A stretch of DNA of 64,000 nucleotides from Gonocerus acuteangulatus (GCA_946811695.1 OX328125.1:38494227-38558226); one strand, 5' to 3'; shown: positions 45,398 to 57,330, numbered from the stretch's first letter. The notes: generated by a model from the letters alone, not told the origin. Made by a program: numbers and translations.

Positions 45398-45794
45398 TAT
45401 ATATATATATAACTAGACATTGATTTGGCTGGACGGTCCACAGTGGCGCCCAAGCGTAAAAATTAAAGTTCAAAGAGCATTCCATTCGCTCCAATAATAT
45501 ATATAACTTTACTATTTTATGTATTTTCCTTCAACTGTGAAAACAGTTTTAGTGTTCATCGTGATATCTTGCAACAACTGTCGACCAATGAACCGTTCAA
45601 TTTCTCACCATTTCCAGTCATTGTATTCTCCAAAATATACTCCATTATGTAAATATAGGTAGTACTGGAAGTATAAATAGTACGAAATATATAATTTTTG
45701 GGCCTCTGACCAGTTATTCACACTCAATTATATAACATCTTGACCATTATATTGGCAATGGTTTTGTTAAGACCAAGTGAGTGCGTATATAGCG

Positions 45795-46741
45795 TTTGAA
45801 AGAAAATACATAAAATAGTATTGTAATATATATTATTGAAGCTAATGGAATGCTCTACAACCCTTTTTTGGGTGCATCTTTGAAGAGATATCCGGCCGAG
45901 AATAGAAAAAAGTGTGTTTTTTCCCAAAATGACAGACTTTCAAGAGCGGATATTTTGAGAACTAAAGATATCTCGAAAAACTTCATAGACTAGAACTTGT
46001 AGGACATTTAATAAGCTTTCATTTGTTATAGAATGGTCATGTCGCTAGGATGCAGGGTTTCCGAGATATAAGTGAAAACCCGAAAAATGGGACCTTCTAA
46101 ACCCCCCTCCCCCCGGCTCAAAGGCTAGGGGCGAGGACTTTTGATATGTTCACCGCCTATCCAGCCCAAACAAAGTTATGAAGTTAAAAATTGTGTTCCA
46201 AACATTTCCACCTATAACTCTTTGTTTCCTGGGCTGTTAGTCACTACATTTCAGATTTCACGATGAACAGTGAAATTATTTTTACGTTTGAAGGAAAATA
46301 CATAAAATAGCAAAGTAATATATATTATTGAAGGGAATGCAATACTCTACAACCCTATAACCGATAATTATTATTTTGGTACATCGTTGAAGAGCTATCC
46401 GGTCAAAACGGGGAAAAAATATGCGGCAAAAGTGTTTTTCCCCAAAATGACAGACTTTCAAGAGCGGATATTTCGAAAACTAAAGATATCTCGAAAAACT
46501 TTATAGAATAGAACTTGTAGGAAATTTAATCAACTTTCATTTGTTATAGAATAGTCATGTCGCTAGGACGCAGGGTTTCCGAGATATAAGTGAAACCCCG
46601 AAAAATGGGACCTTCTAAACCCCCCCTCCCCCCGGCTTAAAGGCTAGGGGCGAGGACTTTTGATATGTTCACCTCCTATCCAGCCCAAACAAAGTTACGA
46701 AGTCAAAAATTGTGTTCCAAAAATTTCCACCTATAGCTGTT
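45795..46741. repeat. Tandem pair of a ~490-bp repeat
   Basis: Unit 1 starts at 45795 (TTTGAAAGAAAATACATAAA) and unit 2 at 46287 (TTTGAAGGAAAATACATAAA). The two share long blocks, among them CCCAAAATGACAGACTTTCA, GATATCTCGAAAAACTT, GGTTTCCGAGATATAAGTGA and the C-rich CTTCTAAACCCCC stretch. No coding frame is conserved between them. Confidence 0.88.
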
Positions 46742-47416
46742 TTCAAGCATTCGTTGCCTGGACTGAAAGCGCTGATTTTGATTATTTAGTTTGTGATTCT
46801 CGCACTATATTAGCTACAGAATCTAGGAGCAGCACACTTTTACCCCCTGTTCCGAGGTTATTCCCATTAATTTAGGCCCAATGTCAGAATAGTGAAAGTT
46901 TGACGAAAATACACACAAATATAAATAATTAATATATAATTTTAAAAGATAGAGAAAAAAATTATCAAAATTTTTCCCTGCTCCATGATGGTCAACCAAG
47001 CCACAAATCAGTCAAACTGGGCAACAAAAAAATTAGAGCGCATTACAACGTTATAAGTTACGAATTTTATGTAAGCATTGAGAACGGCTATGATTAAAAA
47101 AAAAAGCTCCACCTTCCTTTGAGAAAGGTCACATTTCAAAGTAAAGATATTAAAGTAAAGATTAGAACAAAAATCATCTGCTTTCATCTGCTTATCCGAT
47201 CATAACACCGGAATGAAAGGAAAGGATTAGAGTATGCCTTTATTTGTTGCACACTTTTGGCACCACTGTGCGGTGGTGGTACTGCATCAAATAGGAACAC
47301 CAAAAAACTCGGTCTACAGCTCCTTTATCAGTGCTTCTACAGCATATAAAAACACAAAATATATAATTTTACTACGGAGGCACTTTTAACAAGAAATAAA
47401 ACCACTAGAATTTTCA

Positions 47417-47419
<3 letters not shown>

Positions 47420-47471
<52 letters not shown>
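47420..47471. repeat. Poly-A/T run of 52 bases
   Basis: Uninterrupted A run on the plus strand, inside the region downstream of the GIY-YIG relic. Confidence 0.95.
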
Positions 47472-47472
<1 letters not shown>

Positions 47473-47819
47473 AAGTTTCGATTAATAAAAACAATTTAAT
47501 AATAAAACTTAAAAACACGCACAATCACACATGCATTCATACTCACATATAAATTAAAACTAGAATAAATACACACTTTCGGTCCAGACGTCCCTACAGG
47601 CACGCGTACATACACAGCCACCTGTTAAAATTAAAAAACAAACCTAAAAAGAAGATCAGAAACAAAACACTATATTACAATCTGTAAATAAACCTAATGC
47701 TGAGGTACCCACCTAGCTCCTTACTGCAGAAGGTTCACCCGTAGACTGACGTCTCTCCTTCGGACCTCTGCGAGCCGAGATAATCCCTCTTCAGTCCCGT
47801 ATTTCAGCCGCCACGTACC

Positions 47820-48162
47820 CGTCCTACAATTGAGATTTTTATTCATTTGCTTGTCTAATTTAATTTCAATGCCTTCGAGGACCAAACCCCCTCTTCTTTT
47901 CTCTCTCTTCTTATACCCCTTCTTAACATTGTGTAACAATGTTACATCCATGGCCTCTTTATCGTGGTATTCCTTCTGTAAGTGAGTTATATGTCATGTG
48001 CTCATAACACCTCTTCTTCAATTTTCGACCACACTGTCCAATATATGAAGCCTCACATGTTGTACATTTGATCTTGTCCATCCCAGGCTTCTCCCCCACT
48101 GGCACTTTTTCTTTGGCATTGGACGGTCTGGATTTTAAGGAACCAAGGTTTTTGAATGCCAC
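47820..48162 (-). pseudogene. Penelope-like GIY-YIG endonuclease, frameshifted
   Basis: In the first frame (48162 downward) the residues read KIKCTTCEASYIGQCGRKLK then KRCYEHM. This gives the C-x-x-C pair, the YIG motif and the conserved Arg of the PLE nuclease. After a shift near 47970 a second frame (47951 downward) continues LHNVKKGYKKREKRRGGLVL then EGIEIKLDKQMNKNLNCRTG, which is the end of the domain with the expected Glu (EGIEIKL) and the Asn/Leu-rich tail. Together they cover the domain's normal length but no longer form one frame. It differs clearly from the 27-kb copy, so a separate PLE lineage is likely. Confidence 0.8.
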
Positions 48163-48186
48163 ATTCCTAAAAGGAAGTACGCAACT

Positions 48187-48232
48187 GAGTTTTCTCCATC
48201 AAACTGTCGCGACAGTATGATGGAGAAAACTC
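48187..48232. repeat. Palindrome, 23-bp arms, no loop
   Basis: GAGTTTTCTCCATCA...TGTCG is followed immediately by CGACAGTATGATGGAGAAAA with CTC. There is one mismatch in 23 pairs. It lies about 25 bp upstream of the Penelope-like coding remains. Confidence 0.88.
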
Positions 48233-48325
48233 TCTTTCGTTCTAACGCTAATGTATGAGCATACGTGTAAAAACGTAAACACGAAAGGCTAAAAGGGTGG
48301 AGTAGGAAGAGGAATAAAGTAGAAT

Positions 48326-48628
48326 TTGGCATTAATAAAAAGTCTTCCTAATTTAAAAAGAAAAATGAATGAGAACATGGTCTGCCAGGTAATTTTTTCT
48401 ACTCTGCTTATGCATTCTGAGAGGGAGAGAAGGAAATTAAAAATTCATGGATACAACTGTGTGTACCTTATGTCGCTTCGGGTGAAAGATGACATCCCGG
48501 CTACACATAAGGTATTACTAAGCCTGAGTAATGCTCCAGAAAAACGAATACAGAGTATTATTTTGTTGAACAAATTTGATCCAGAAACCATATTTACTGG
48601 TACCACAATTATTTCTCAACAAGCATAG
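48326..48628 (+). CDS. Uncharacterised 100-residue open frame
   Basis: ATG to TAG, slightly basic, with no signal peptide or domain I recognise (KRKMNENMVCQVIFSTLLMH, ERERRKLKIHGYNCVYLMSL). Codons are mixed and the frame is longer than most chance frames here, but there is no supporting context. Confidence 0.15.
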   Translation: MALIKSLPNLKRKMNENMVCQVIFSTLLMHSERERRKLKIHGYNCVYLMSLRVKDDIPATHKVLLSLSNAPEKRIQSIILLNKFDPETIFTGTTIISQQA

Positions 48629-48971
48629 GGACAGCAATGGACAAAGATCCTATTCTTCCATCCAAGTTTTGTTACCTAGAAGTGTCCTAACAATTTCCTC
48701 AAAGTTGAGTGATCTTGGACCTATTTAACCCTTTAAGGCGCAATCATCGGGAAAAACATTAAAAATCAAGTCATGCAAAAAAAATGACTCCTTTTGGTTG
48801 CAAAAACACACCCCATAGCCCATTTTTTGCAAAATCAAACTGTTTCATTTTATTTTTTTTTAAACGTCAGGCCGCGGCCTGAGCCGTTTGTGCGCTTTAA
48901 GGGTCTGTGTAATGCGTACTTGAATGCAAACCCGCATGACACAGGTGTAGGCATTTCCCACGTTGCCGCCG

Positions 48972-49068
48972 CGATCTTTCGCCCTTATTTTTATTTTATT
49001 TTTATTTTTTATTTTTTTATTTATTTTTTTTTTATTTATTTTTTTTTATTTATTTTTTTTTTTTTTAA
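48972..49068. repeat. T-rich tail of the minus-strand 5S-SINE
   Basis: (TTTA)n/poly-T of about 95 bases directly next to the SINE's 3' end, read as an A-rich tail on the minus strand. Confidence 0.8.
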
Positions 49069-49239
49069 CGGCGCATCAACTATTTGTCTATTAGCGCCGG
49101 GCTATCTACAGGTTGCCACCTTTTTATAATGCTAACAGCACATGGTCGGTCACCCATTCAGGTACTGACCACGCCCGACGTTGCTTAACTTCGGTGATCT
49201 ACAGGAACCGGTGTATTCAACGTGGCTATGGCCGTTGGC
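49069..49239 (-). mobile_element. 5S-rRNA-derived SINE, copy 3
   Basis: On the minus strand, 49239-49131 matches 5S rRNA as in the 36.8-kb copy, including GAAGTTAAGCAACGTCGGGC and GTACCTGAATGGGTGACCG. The tail reads AAGGTGGCAACCTGTAGATA, GCCCGGCGCTAATAG, TTGATGCGCCGTTAA. This is the clearest version of the shared GATGCGCCGTTAA tail. Confidence 0.9.
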
Positions 49240-50084
49240 TTTCGCGCTTATCATGAGATTTCTTACATGTGTTAGTTGCCTTGTCCTCTGGATTCTTTGC
49301 TTACTTATTTTCTGAATTTCTATAACATTTGATCATTAGTCTGTTTACTCAAATTAAAATTTGCGAAGAAATATTTTTACTCTTTGAGACATTTATAATT
49401 ACATAAAGCAGTAAGGAAATAAATAAACTGTGATAAAAACAATCCGTACTCCTAGGCCTAAATTAGAATGTGGTTTCTCGCTCTTCCCAGTGTAAATATC
49501 CATATTTAATGCATATCCTGTCTCACTACAGCACCAAACCCATACTTTCGTCTAAACAATTATCTATAACATCCTAGTGACATATTCTAGAAAGATAAAA
49601 TAACAAGCAATAGTATTTCATATAGATATACTAGTTTTTGGCGTACATTGTTGAAGGTAGATTTGCTTCTGTGGAAGCAAATCACTAATAACGCTTCAGA
49701 GGGTGGGGCTAGTTTGGGTACGCTAGGTGCCGCAAGGCGACAAAGTACCGCTATCTGGGCTGTCAAGGGTTAGAAAGGGGCTGGAAGGGTCGTAAATACT
49801 TTTAACAGTCCCAGGATGTCAATTAGAGCAACAAGCTATTAGAAACGGCGCTGCGAACTAATTTTTGACCTTACGTCGGCTTAAGCCGTCTCTGCCCCTT
49901 AAAGGGTTAATCAATCCGGAAAATCAAGTCTTTAACGGTAGGCTTAATTCCTAAAAATCCTTTTTTCAAACAGTTTACTATTTTGCATGTATATTTAGAG
50001 TGATCTCCCCCCCCCCCCCTCCCGTATAAAAGGAGTAAAATCCCCATGTATAAACGTCGACAAGAGCCTTAAGATAAAGACATC

Positions 50085-50500
50085 ATCGCTCTCAGTATTT
50101 TCGTGACCAATGGGTCTGCATTTGTTCATTTCTCATCAACACCTCCAGATTGTGTCATAAGAGCGACGTCATAGGCGCGTTTCTTACCTAGTAAGGGAAA
50201 ACTCACAAAAAGATTCGCTACCCCAGGACAGTGTAGAGAAAGATTGGTTACACGTTGACTACTTGACTGGTCAATTTTTGACGGGACATAGAGATTTTGC
50301 GGCTTATTTATATACGTTTAAAAAGAGAAGTAGCCCAATCTGTATGAGTGACGCAGAAAAAGAGACCGTTGAGCATGTTGTTGTGCGAGACCTAAGCGGC
50401 TAGCAGAATGAAATTGATAAGGAAAACATGGAATTACCATCCGGTATTAGCAGACCTAGGGGCACCAGAAGAGAACTTCTAAGCTTTCAGTGAATTTATT
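50085..50500 (+). pseudogene. LINE C-terminal fragment (R1/I-type) with CCHC-like end
   Basis: A frame reads DYLTGQFLTGHRDFAAYLYT, FKKRSSPICMSDAEKETVEH then VVVRD. The order (Q.LTGHG.F..YL.RF....SP.C....E.ET.EH..F.C) is the conserved C-terminal region of R1/I/LOA-type non-LTR retrotransposons, with one of the usual Cys positions replaced. After a stop it continues QNEIDKENMELPSGISRP. Upstream, around 50090, IFVTNGSAFVHFSS could be an eroded RNase H start (TDGS), but this is less sure. Frames are broken. Confidence 0.72.
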
Positions 50501-50665
50501 GACGAATAGAGGAATATAAAAGCCAAAAACAGAATATAAAACAATGAAATCGGAATACAGTTTCGTACCTAACCCTAGTTCATTTTCCGGAAATATTCTT
50601 TGTTATCAAATGAGTACGCACAATCCAATGTTGATTAGGTAATGTAGAATTTGGTCTATGTACTG

Positions 50666-51821
50666 ACTAGCCGAATACCCATGCTTCGTCACGGCCGAGA
50701 AGTAGTTATTTTGTTGCGTTAAATAATGTTTCATTAAAATTACGTTACTATACAATTCTGTGCAGTTTATTACAGCACGGTTCCCGTCATACTATATTTT
50801 ATTCAATGGGCGTTAAAATTTAAAAGTTTATGTTTCCAAGAAGTCATATGGCAACACCCAATATATTTACGAGTATTAACAAGGTTATAGGCGAGGAGGC
50901 TGTGCAAGGCTTCCGGATATCATTACCTCGCCTGGAAAACCTAAGGATATGCCATACATCACGGTTTGACCGGGACTGTCCCGGTATTTTGCAATTGTTT
51001 CGGTGTCCCACCCAGTTTTATCAATGTCCCGGAAAAGGCTGTAAGATGTAAAAAGTAATGAATTCATGTTTATAAGAATCTTTGATAAATCGGTTACTTT
51101 TCTACAATCAACATTTTTACTACTGCTCACAGTGTCAAAGATATGAGAAGTAATCTAACTGTAAAACGCTGGAACTACCTGCACAGCGCTGCCAGCTGCC
51201 AGACACTACTATTTGGCTAAGAGATTGTTTTAAGAAAATCAAGTAGCAAAAAAAGTTCCGTTCTTATTTTTAATGTTTGGGTAGACTAACAGTTTAGGAT
51301 TCCCCCTTCCCGTTAGTTGCTAGGCTTAAAACTCATCAACCATTTTGCTTATAATTTGTACTCTTTTTATCCCCCCCCCCCTGGTATGCCCATCCCATAT
51401 TAATGTGTCTCGGTTTAACTCTCCAAAAATATGGCAAGCCTATCTGACGGGGACAGGCTGAAAAGAAACGCAATTAAAACTCTATGAGGGACAGTTAATT
51501 TCTAGTAATTCAAGGTCTGCCATCATAGTTGAAATTAACCTCAATTAGAAATAAAACTATGAGATAGATAATGTAAGGTAACAGCTGTTCTTTATCGTCC
51601 TAGCAACGCAGGCTGCCTAGGCGTGCCTTCTCTAACCAACTCAAACTTTAAACCCCCCTAAAAAAGCTTAAAAATACGAATATAAAAAAATCCTTTCTTA
51701 GCGAGCGCCTACGTTATATAGGGAGTGTTCATGCAAAATTTCAAAATTTTCTGTCGAGCGGTTTGGGCTGGGCGTTGATAGATGAGTGAGTGAGTGAGTG
51801 GTATTTGACAAATATATAGTA
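50666..51821 (+). mobile_element. ACTAGCTGA-type dispersed repeat, copy A
   Basis: The copy starts ACTAGCCGAATACCCATGCT, close to a CCGTG-CTTCGT-CACGG mini-hairpin that is perfect in copy C. It ends GTTTGGGCTGGGCG...(GAGT)n...TATTTGACAAATATATAGTAG. Copy C at 54.9 kb is nearly the same for over 1 kb, and copy B follows directly. The class is unresolved: the fixed 5' word, short tandem GAGT repeat and fixed 3' end are seen in non-autonomous elements of several invertebrates, but I see no TIR, no target duplication and no real coding frame. Confidence 0.75.
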
Positions 51822-51822
51822 G

Positions 51823-52579
51823 ACTAGCTGAATACCCGTGCTCCGTCACGGCAGATAGTAAGAAGTTATTTTATGGCGTTAAGTAATGTATCATCAAAAT
51901 TAACACTACTATATAATTTTGTGCAGTTTATTATAGCACGGTTCCTGTCATACTATAAATTATTCATCAATTGACAAGTAATCAGAGTATAATGTTTCTT
52001 GACATAGGGATGCTCCGCACCAGTATTAAGAAACGGATAACGTAGAGACAGCCCTTTATCTATAGGTCACCAGCGTGGGCGTATATAAGGGAGAACTGAT
52101 GGGTCTGCAGCCCCCCCCCCGAAATTTTGATTTGATGGTAAAAATGTGTCTTATAAGCCTTAAAAATAAATTAAATAAGATCATTTCATTTTAGTTGTAA
52201 TAGCGTTTTATTTGCCTAAAACTATTCCAAGTTCTAAATTGTTAGTATTCCATACCCCAGTAATTCAAGGACTGCCATCATAGTTGAAATTAACCTCAAT
52301 TAAAAATAACACTATGAAATAGATAAAATACGGTAACAGCTGTTCTTTTGTGATCCTAGCAGCGCATGCTGCCTAGGCTTGCCTGTTCTAACCAACTAAA
52401 ACTTAAAACCCCTCTAAAAATACTTAAAGATTTGAATATCAAAAAATCCTTTCTTAGCGAGCGTCTATATGCTAAAGAGAGTTTCCATGTAAAATTTCAA
52501 ATTTTTCTGTCGAGTGGTTTGGGCTGGGCGATGATAGGTCAGTGAGTGAGTGAGTGGTATTTGACAAATATATAGTAGA
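51823..52579 (+). mobile_element. ACTAGCTGA-type dispersed repeat, copy B (shorter)
   Basis: It begins directly at the end of copy A (ACTAGCTGAATACCCGTGCT) and ends with the same (GAGT)n plus TATTTGACAAATATATAGTAG. The middle is about 400 bp shorter than in A and C and partly different. The head-to-tail arrangement suggests tandem insertion or a tandem duplication. Confidence 0.75.
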
Positions 52580-54541
52580 TTTATTCTATTTTTGAACCAA
52601 TTAAGTACATGTTTCTTTCCTTTCTCTGTATGTGGCTTAAATCACCGAGAAATCAGCAATTCACGTTATTTTTGTCTGTACCAGTTTATTAAAAAACACA
52701 CCCTACCTGATTAGTGTTCTCTAAACCACCTCTTCAGAGGTCGTTGTAACCCTGTATGTGTATACCCCTCCCCAAACAACATGTAGTACTGTTTTTGGAT
52801 AACCTAAGCCATATACAACGAAAGGACAAATGTTTGTTATATTTTCAGAAATTATAAATTCTTTTAGTTCCTTGGAGCACCACCTCTACAGGATTGCCAT
52901 ATTCCAATGTCAATTCCTCATCTTAATATCTTCCTCCCAGATGATAGCAGTGCATAATTTGCTAGCGGCATAGAAATGGGTAGAGGAGCTGGAGCTGTGC
53001 CCCAGGGAGAAGGCTGTCGATATTGAGACTTGGGGCAAAGAGACTGAAGAAAAAGCAAAAAAAGGCGAAGAAGGAGAGACTTAAATCTCTCAGAGCTGTA
53101 GGATTTCCCCAGTGGCTAGCCCGCACTCTCGCGGCCATCTTATTAAAGTCCTGATTCTCATTCTAGTCGCCTCCTCCTGTCCCCCCAAGCCTCTACTTCA
53201 GCAACTCATCAAAGTACAAACTTGTAACTCATCAAAGTTAAAAGTTGTAATCATCAAATCATCCCGTGATAATTAAATCTCAAGTAATATATTCAAAAAA
53301 TTATTCGTTCAAAAATCTTTAATTTTAAGAAATATAGTACGCTACGAAATCTATCGTGTCTATCCAGGGTCAATCCATATTAAATGATCCAAAAAAATAA
53401 TAATTTGGTTGCTTGACCATTTTTAAATTGGTTTATTTATTTTTAATTATTATCAAATTGTTCTGGTTGTTCTTGTCTTCGTTTTGTTCTATGTTTTGAT
53501 TTTTTTTCTTTTTTTTTTCTTTTTTTCTCTTTTTTCTTGACAAGACAGAGATTTTTATGATCATGAGCTTATCGCTAAAGTTGCGTAGCTCATAATGAAT
53601 AAATAAATAAATATTTATTTTTATATGTTTTCACTGCACAAACTAGAAGTCCAAAACAGTTTTTTTTTTTGCAAATTTTATCTTACACCTTTTACATGTG
53701 GCGGCCATTTTTGTTTTGAATCATGCAGCGATTTTTCGTTTTTTCGTTAAATTATTATCTCCAGACTGTATAATGCTACAAGATTGGAACTGGTATCATT
53801 TTTTTTTTTTTTCAGTAATGTCTCCCCTACAATGTTGTTTCATTGTGGAATTCCGGTTTTCAGAAATCTATCAGAGTTTTTTTTTTTAGCAATCCATCAT
53901 TAGTTACTCCCATTTTATAGAGTATCAACATTGAAAACTCACTCCTTAATGTTTTATGAATTTTTAAAATTTTTATTTTTTAAATTGTTGTAATGTTTGA
54001 GGTTGTATATCTCAGATGAGACTCGATAAATATCCATGATTTTCACACATTATGACGTCAGTTCCCCTCTACGGGGCACTCCCCCCCCCCCCCTCCGGCT
54101 TTCAGCCCCCACCACGACTGACTACCCCCTCCACTGGCTGGATGGTTTACGGTCCGCCTATGGGCTTTAGACCGGGGACTCCGGGAGGGTCAGCCCTCTT
54201 CTTTCCACGGGAGGGTCTTTCCTGGAACACACTCAAGGCCTGCACGCTGAATTGGAAACAACTGCGACTTGCCTCTTCTTTCTCTCAAGCCATACAAGCC
54301 GTAGTATCGGTACGGTAAAAAACTTCCCGTTTGTGTAATAAAAACATATAAAAAATTAATGATGGTCAAGCAACCTATCTTAGATCTCTTCATATGGATC
54401 GACCCTCCACGAAGAATACTCAAACAAGATAAATACATAGAAGAGACTATTATTATGTGATATCACATCTCATCACGAGACAGGACATGCTGACACGAAT
54501 TCTTTTTCGTTTAATATCTGACACTCTTCTTTTTTTCTTTT

Positions 54542-54573
<32 letters not shown>

Positions 54574-54926
54574 TTTTTTTCTTATTTATTTATTTGAAAT
54601 CTGTACAAGTATCATAAAAATAAATACATTTTGAATAATTTAGTAAATATTAAAATATGATAACTTAGGCATTAATATTTTGGAGATATCAGCACGAAAT
54701 AGATCAATTCGGACCATGGCTTCATGCCATAAAAAAAAAATAAAGTAGAAGCCTGCACAAGTAGAGCATTCGTTGATTCCTATTTCGTGAATTTCTGTGG
54801 AGACACAGGAATAAAAACTGAGTCCGTTTTCAGACAATGTTGGTAGACGATTCTACTTTTAAAATCTGTTTATTTTTAAATTAAATTAGAAATGCGGGCA
54901 TTAAACGAAAAAGACATATATACAGG
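52580..54926. other. No recognised gene
   Basis: Includes long pyrimidine tracts (53495-53540 and 54530-54580) and a C-rich frame at 54052-54318 (PPPPSGFQPPPRLTTPS...) that I do not recognise. I see nothing else I can support. Confidence 0.45.
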
Positions 54927-56111
54927 ACTAGCTGAATACCCGTGCTTCGTCACGGCAGATAAGTAGTTATTTTATTGCGTTAAATAATGTTTCATTACGT
55001 TACTATACAATTCTGTGCAGTTTATTACAGCATGGTTCCCGTCATACTATATTTTATTCAATGGGCGTTAAAATTTAAAAGTTTATGTTTCCAAAGTTAA
55101 AAGTTTGAAGTTTAAAGAAGTTAAAGAAGTTGTTAAAAGTTTAAAGAAGTCATATGGTAACACCCAATATATTTACGAGTATTACCAAGGTTATAGGCGA
55201 GGAGGCTGTGCAAGGGTTCCGGATATTATTACCTCGCCTGGAAAACCTAAGGATATGCCATACATCACGGTTTGACCGGGACTGTCCCGGTATTTTGCAA
55301 TTGTTTCGGTGTTTCCCCCGGTTTTATCAATGTCTCGGAAAAGGCTGTAAGATGTAAAAAGTAATGAATTCATGTTTATAAGAATCGTTTTTAAATCGGT
55401 TACTTTTCTAAAATTAACATTGTTACTACTGCTCACAGTGTCAAAGAAATCAGAAGTAATCTAACTGTAAAACGCTGGAACTACCTGCACAGCGCTGCCA
55501 GCTGCCAGACACTACTATTTGGCTGAGAGATTGTTTTAAGAAAATCAAGTAGCAAAAAAAGTCCGTTCTTATTTTTAAGGTTACGGTAGACTAACAGTTT
55601 AGGATTCCCCCTTCCCGTTAGTTGCTAGGCCTAAAACTCACCAACCATTTTGCTTATAATTTGTACTATTTTTATCCCCCCCCCCCCTGGTCCATCCCAT
55701 ATTAATGTGTCTCGGTTTAACTCTCCAAAAATATGGCAAGGGAGAAAAGAAACGCAATTAAAACTCTATGAGGGACAGTTAATTTCTAGTAATTCAAGGT
55801 CTGCCATCATAGTGGAAATTAACCTCAATTAAAAATAATACTATAAAATAGATAATGTAAGGTAACAGCTGTTCTTTATCGTCCTAGCAACGCAGGCTGC
55901 CTAGGCTTGCCTTCTCTAACCAACTCAAACTTTAAACCCCCCTAAAAATGCTTAAAAATACGAATATCACAAAATCCTTTCTTAGCGAGCGCCTACGTTA
56001 TATAGGGAGTGTCCATGCAAAATTTCAAAATTTTCTGTCGAGCGGTTTGGGCTGGGCGTTGATAGATGAGTGAGTGAGTGAGTGAGTGGTATTTGACAAA
56101 TATATAGTAGA
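54927..56111 (+). mobile_element. ACTAGCTGA-type dispersed repeat, copy C
   Basis: The start ACTAGCTGAATACCCGTGCT, the (GAGT)n block and the end TATTTGACAAATATATAGTAG match copies A and B. Relative to copy A it has an extra run of short GTTTAAAGAAG-like repeats at about 55095-55150 and small indels. Both A and C show similar short frames on both strands (for example FDRDCPGILQLFRC), but these follow from sequence identity and do not by themselves show selection. Confidence 0.78.
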
Positions 56112-56548
56112 TGACAAACCACTAACCATAATGAACATACTGACTGAATGTTTACAGATACAAAACTAGGTCTTACATTACCAAATTTATTTATTTATTG
56201 ATGTTTTCACAATTTACGCGATAAAACATTTCGAATCAATGAAAGATATTCAGGGTTTATATTAAAAGATGGTGAGCACATTTTTTATTATGTATTTCAT
56301 GAGGCGGAAGATTAAATTTATGAACTGCACACGATTTTTCAATAACCCTTCATTTTGCTCTAAATGTTTAACGTCTCTTTAAGGCCTCTTCATGATCACT
56401 TAACATACCAATCGCACCCTTAACCGTAGAGAACTTTTATACAGCCAATCTACAGTATATATGATAGATTTGACAGTCTTGACGTGGCCCTATTTGCTGA
56501 AGGTCCACTGCGGTTAAATATGTACTTTGTATTTTATGTACTCCTGAA

Positions 56549-56815
56549 CAGTCCCATTACAGGCCACAAGGGGCCCGAGGGGCAGATACTATAGAGTAAT
56601 GCTTTACTCTACGGCACACCAGAGAGATAGTGTGGTCAGTACTATGTTCTTGTGCCTGGTTTCCTGTTTGTAGGTACCCATTAATAAATTAATTGCAGGC
56701 TGGTTGGGCCTAGGGGCGATCTGGGACTCCGACTCCACCCCTCAAATGACGACACTAGAAGATATAAAATTTAATGCGCACCCGAATTTTGAACTCAGGT
56801 CTTCGCTCTCTAATG
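56549..56815 (-). mobile_element. tRNA-Ile-like SINE, decayed and 5'-truncated
   Basis: It shares the body with the copies at 5.9, 16.0 and 41.6 kb (GGGCAGATACTATAGAG, AGAGAGATAGTGTGGTCAGT, ACGACACTAGAAGA), with several deletions. The tRNA head is missing beyond GAACTCAGGTCTTC. Confidence 0.75.
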
Positions 56816-56956
56816 AGGCCTCAAAGAGACGTGAAACATTTAGAGCAATATAAAGAAATATTGAAGAATGGTGTGTTGTTGATAAAATTTGCCGCATACA
56901 GTAGTTTGATGGGGTAATGTGCCCAGTACTGTAAGTGTTATTAGTTTTCAGCTAAA

Positions 56957-57082
56957 AGTCATATATCCAGAAGGTGTCATATATCCAGAAGTCATATATC
57001 CAGAAGGTGTCATATATCCAGAAGGCATATATCCAGAATGTGTCATATATCCAGAAGTCATAAATCTAGAAGGTCTCATTGT
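56957..57082. repeat. Minisatellite of 16-19-bp units
   Basis: About seven units of GTCATATATCCAGAAG with an optional GT(G) insert, so the spacing alternates irregularly between 16 and 19. It yields a YPE(G)VI repeat in one frame, which is not a gene. Confidence 0.92.
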
Positions 57083-57173
57083 TCGTGATATGTGTCAAGT
57101 CACATAATCAAATGTCAAGTAGATGTAGTAATTATTGATTTTGAGTCAGTTCAGGCAGTTGTACGCTATGTAG

Positions 57174-57330
57174 ATATCGTCCCTACCATATCAAACTATT
57201 GAATATAAAAAATCTCATTTTTCAGATTCGAGATTTGTAAGCGATACGGCTTGTCGCATACTTCGTCAATGTATCGAATGTGTTCGTTCGCTACTTTATT
57301 CCGATTTTCATATTCGATAGTTTCGATTTA
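57174..57330. repeat. Foldback repeat, copy 2
   Basis: ATCGTCCCTACCATATCAAA with CTATTGAATAT at the left faces TTCATATTCGATAG at the right. The words GTATCGAATGTGTTCGTTCG and TCGTCCCTACCA match copy 1 at 22.0 kb. Confidence 0.65.

Larger units (their letters stand above)
47283..48170 (-). mobile_element. Decayed Penelope-like retroelement, 3' portion
   Basis: The GIY-YIG coding remains (47820-48162) are followed on the minus strand by about 350 bp of non-coding DNA, a 52-base homopolymer, and an end reading GGTGTTCCTATTTGATGCAG. This last word matches the right end of the 15.5-kb foldback and may mark the terminus of the same PLE family. The reverse transcriptase is absent. Confidence 0.65.

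Noticed and set aside
54052..54318. Proline-rich 88-residue frame as a gene
   Set aside because: It begins in a C homopolymer, has no recognised domain and no supporting context.
56919..57107. Repeat protein with YPEGVI units
   Set aside because: It is the direct translation of a short minisatellite with irregular unit lengths; the repeat explains it.
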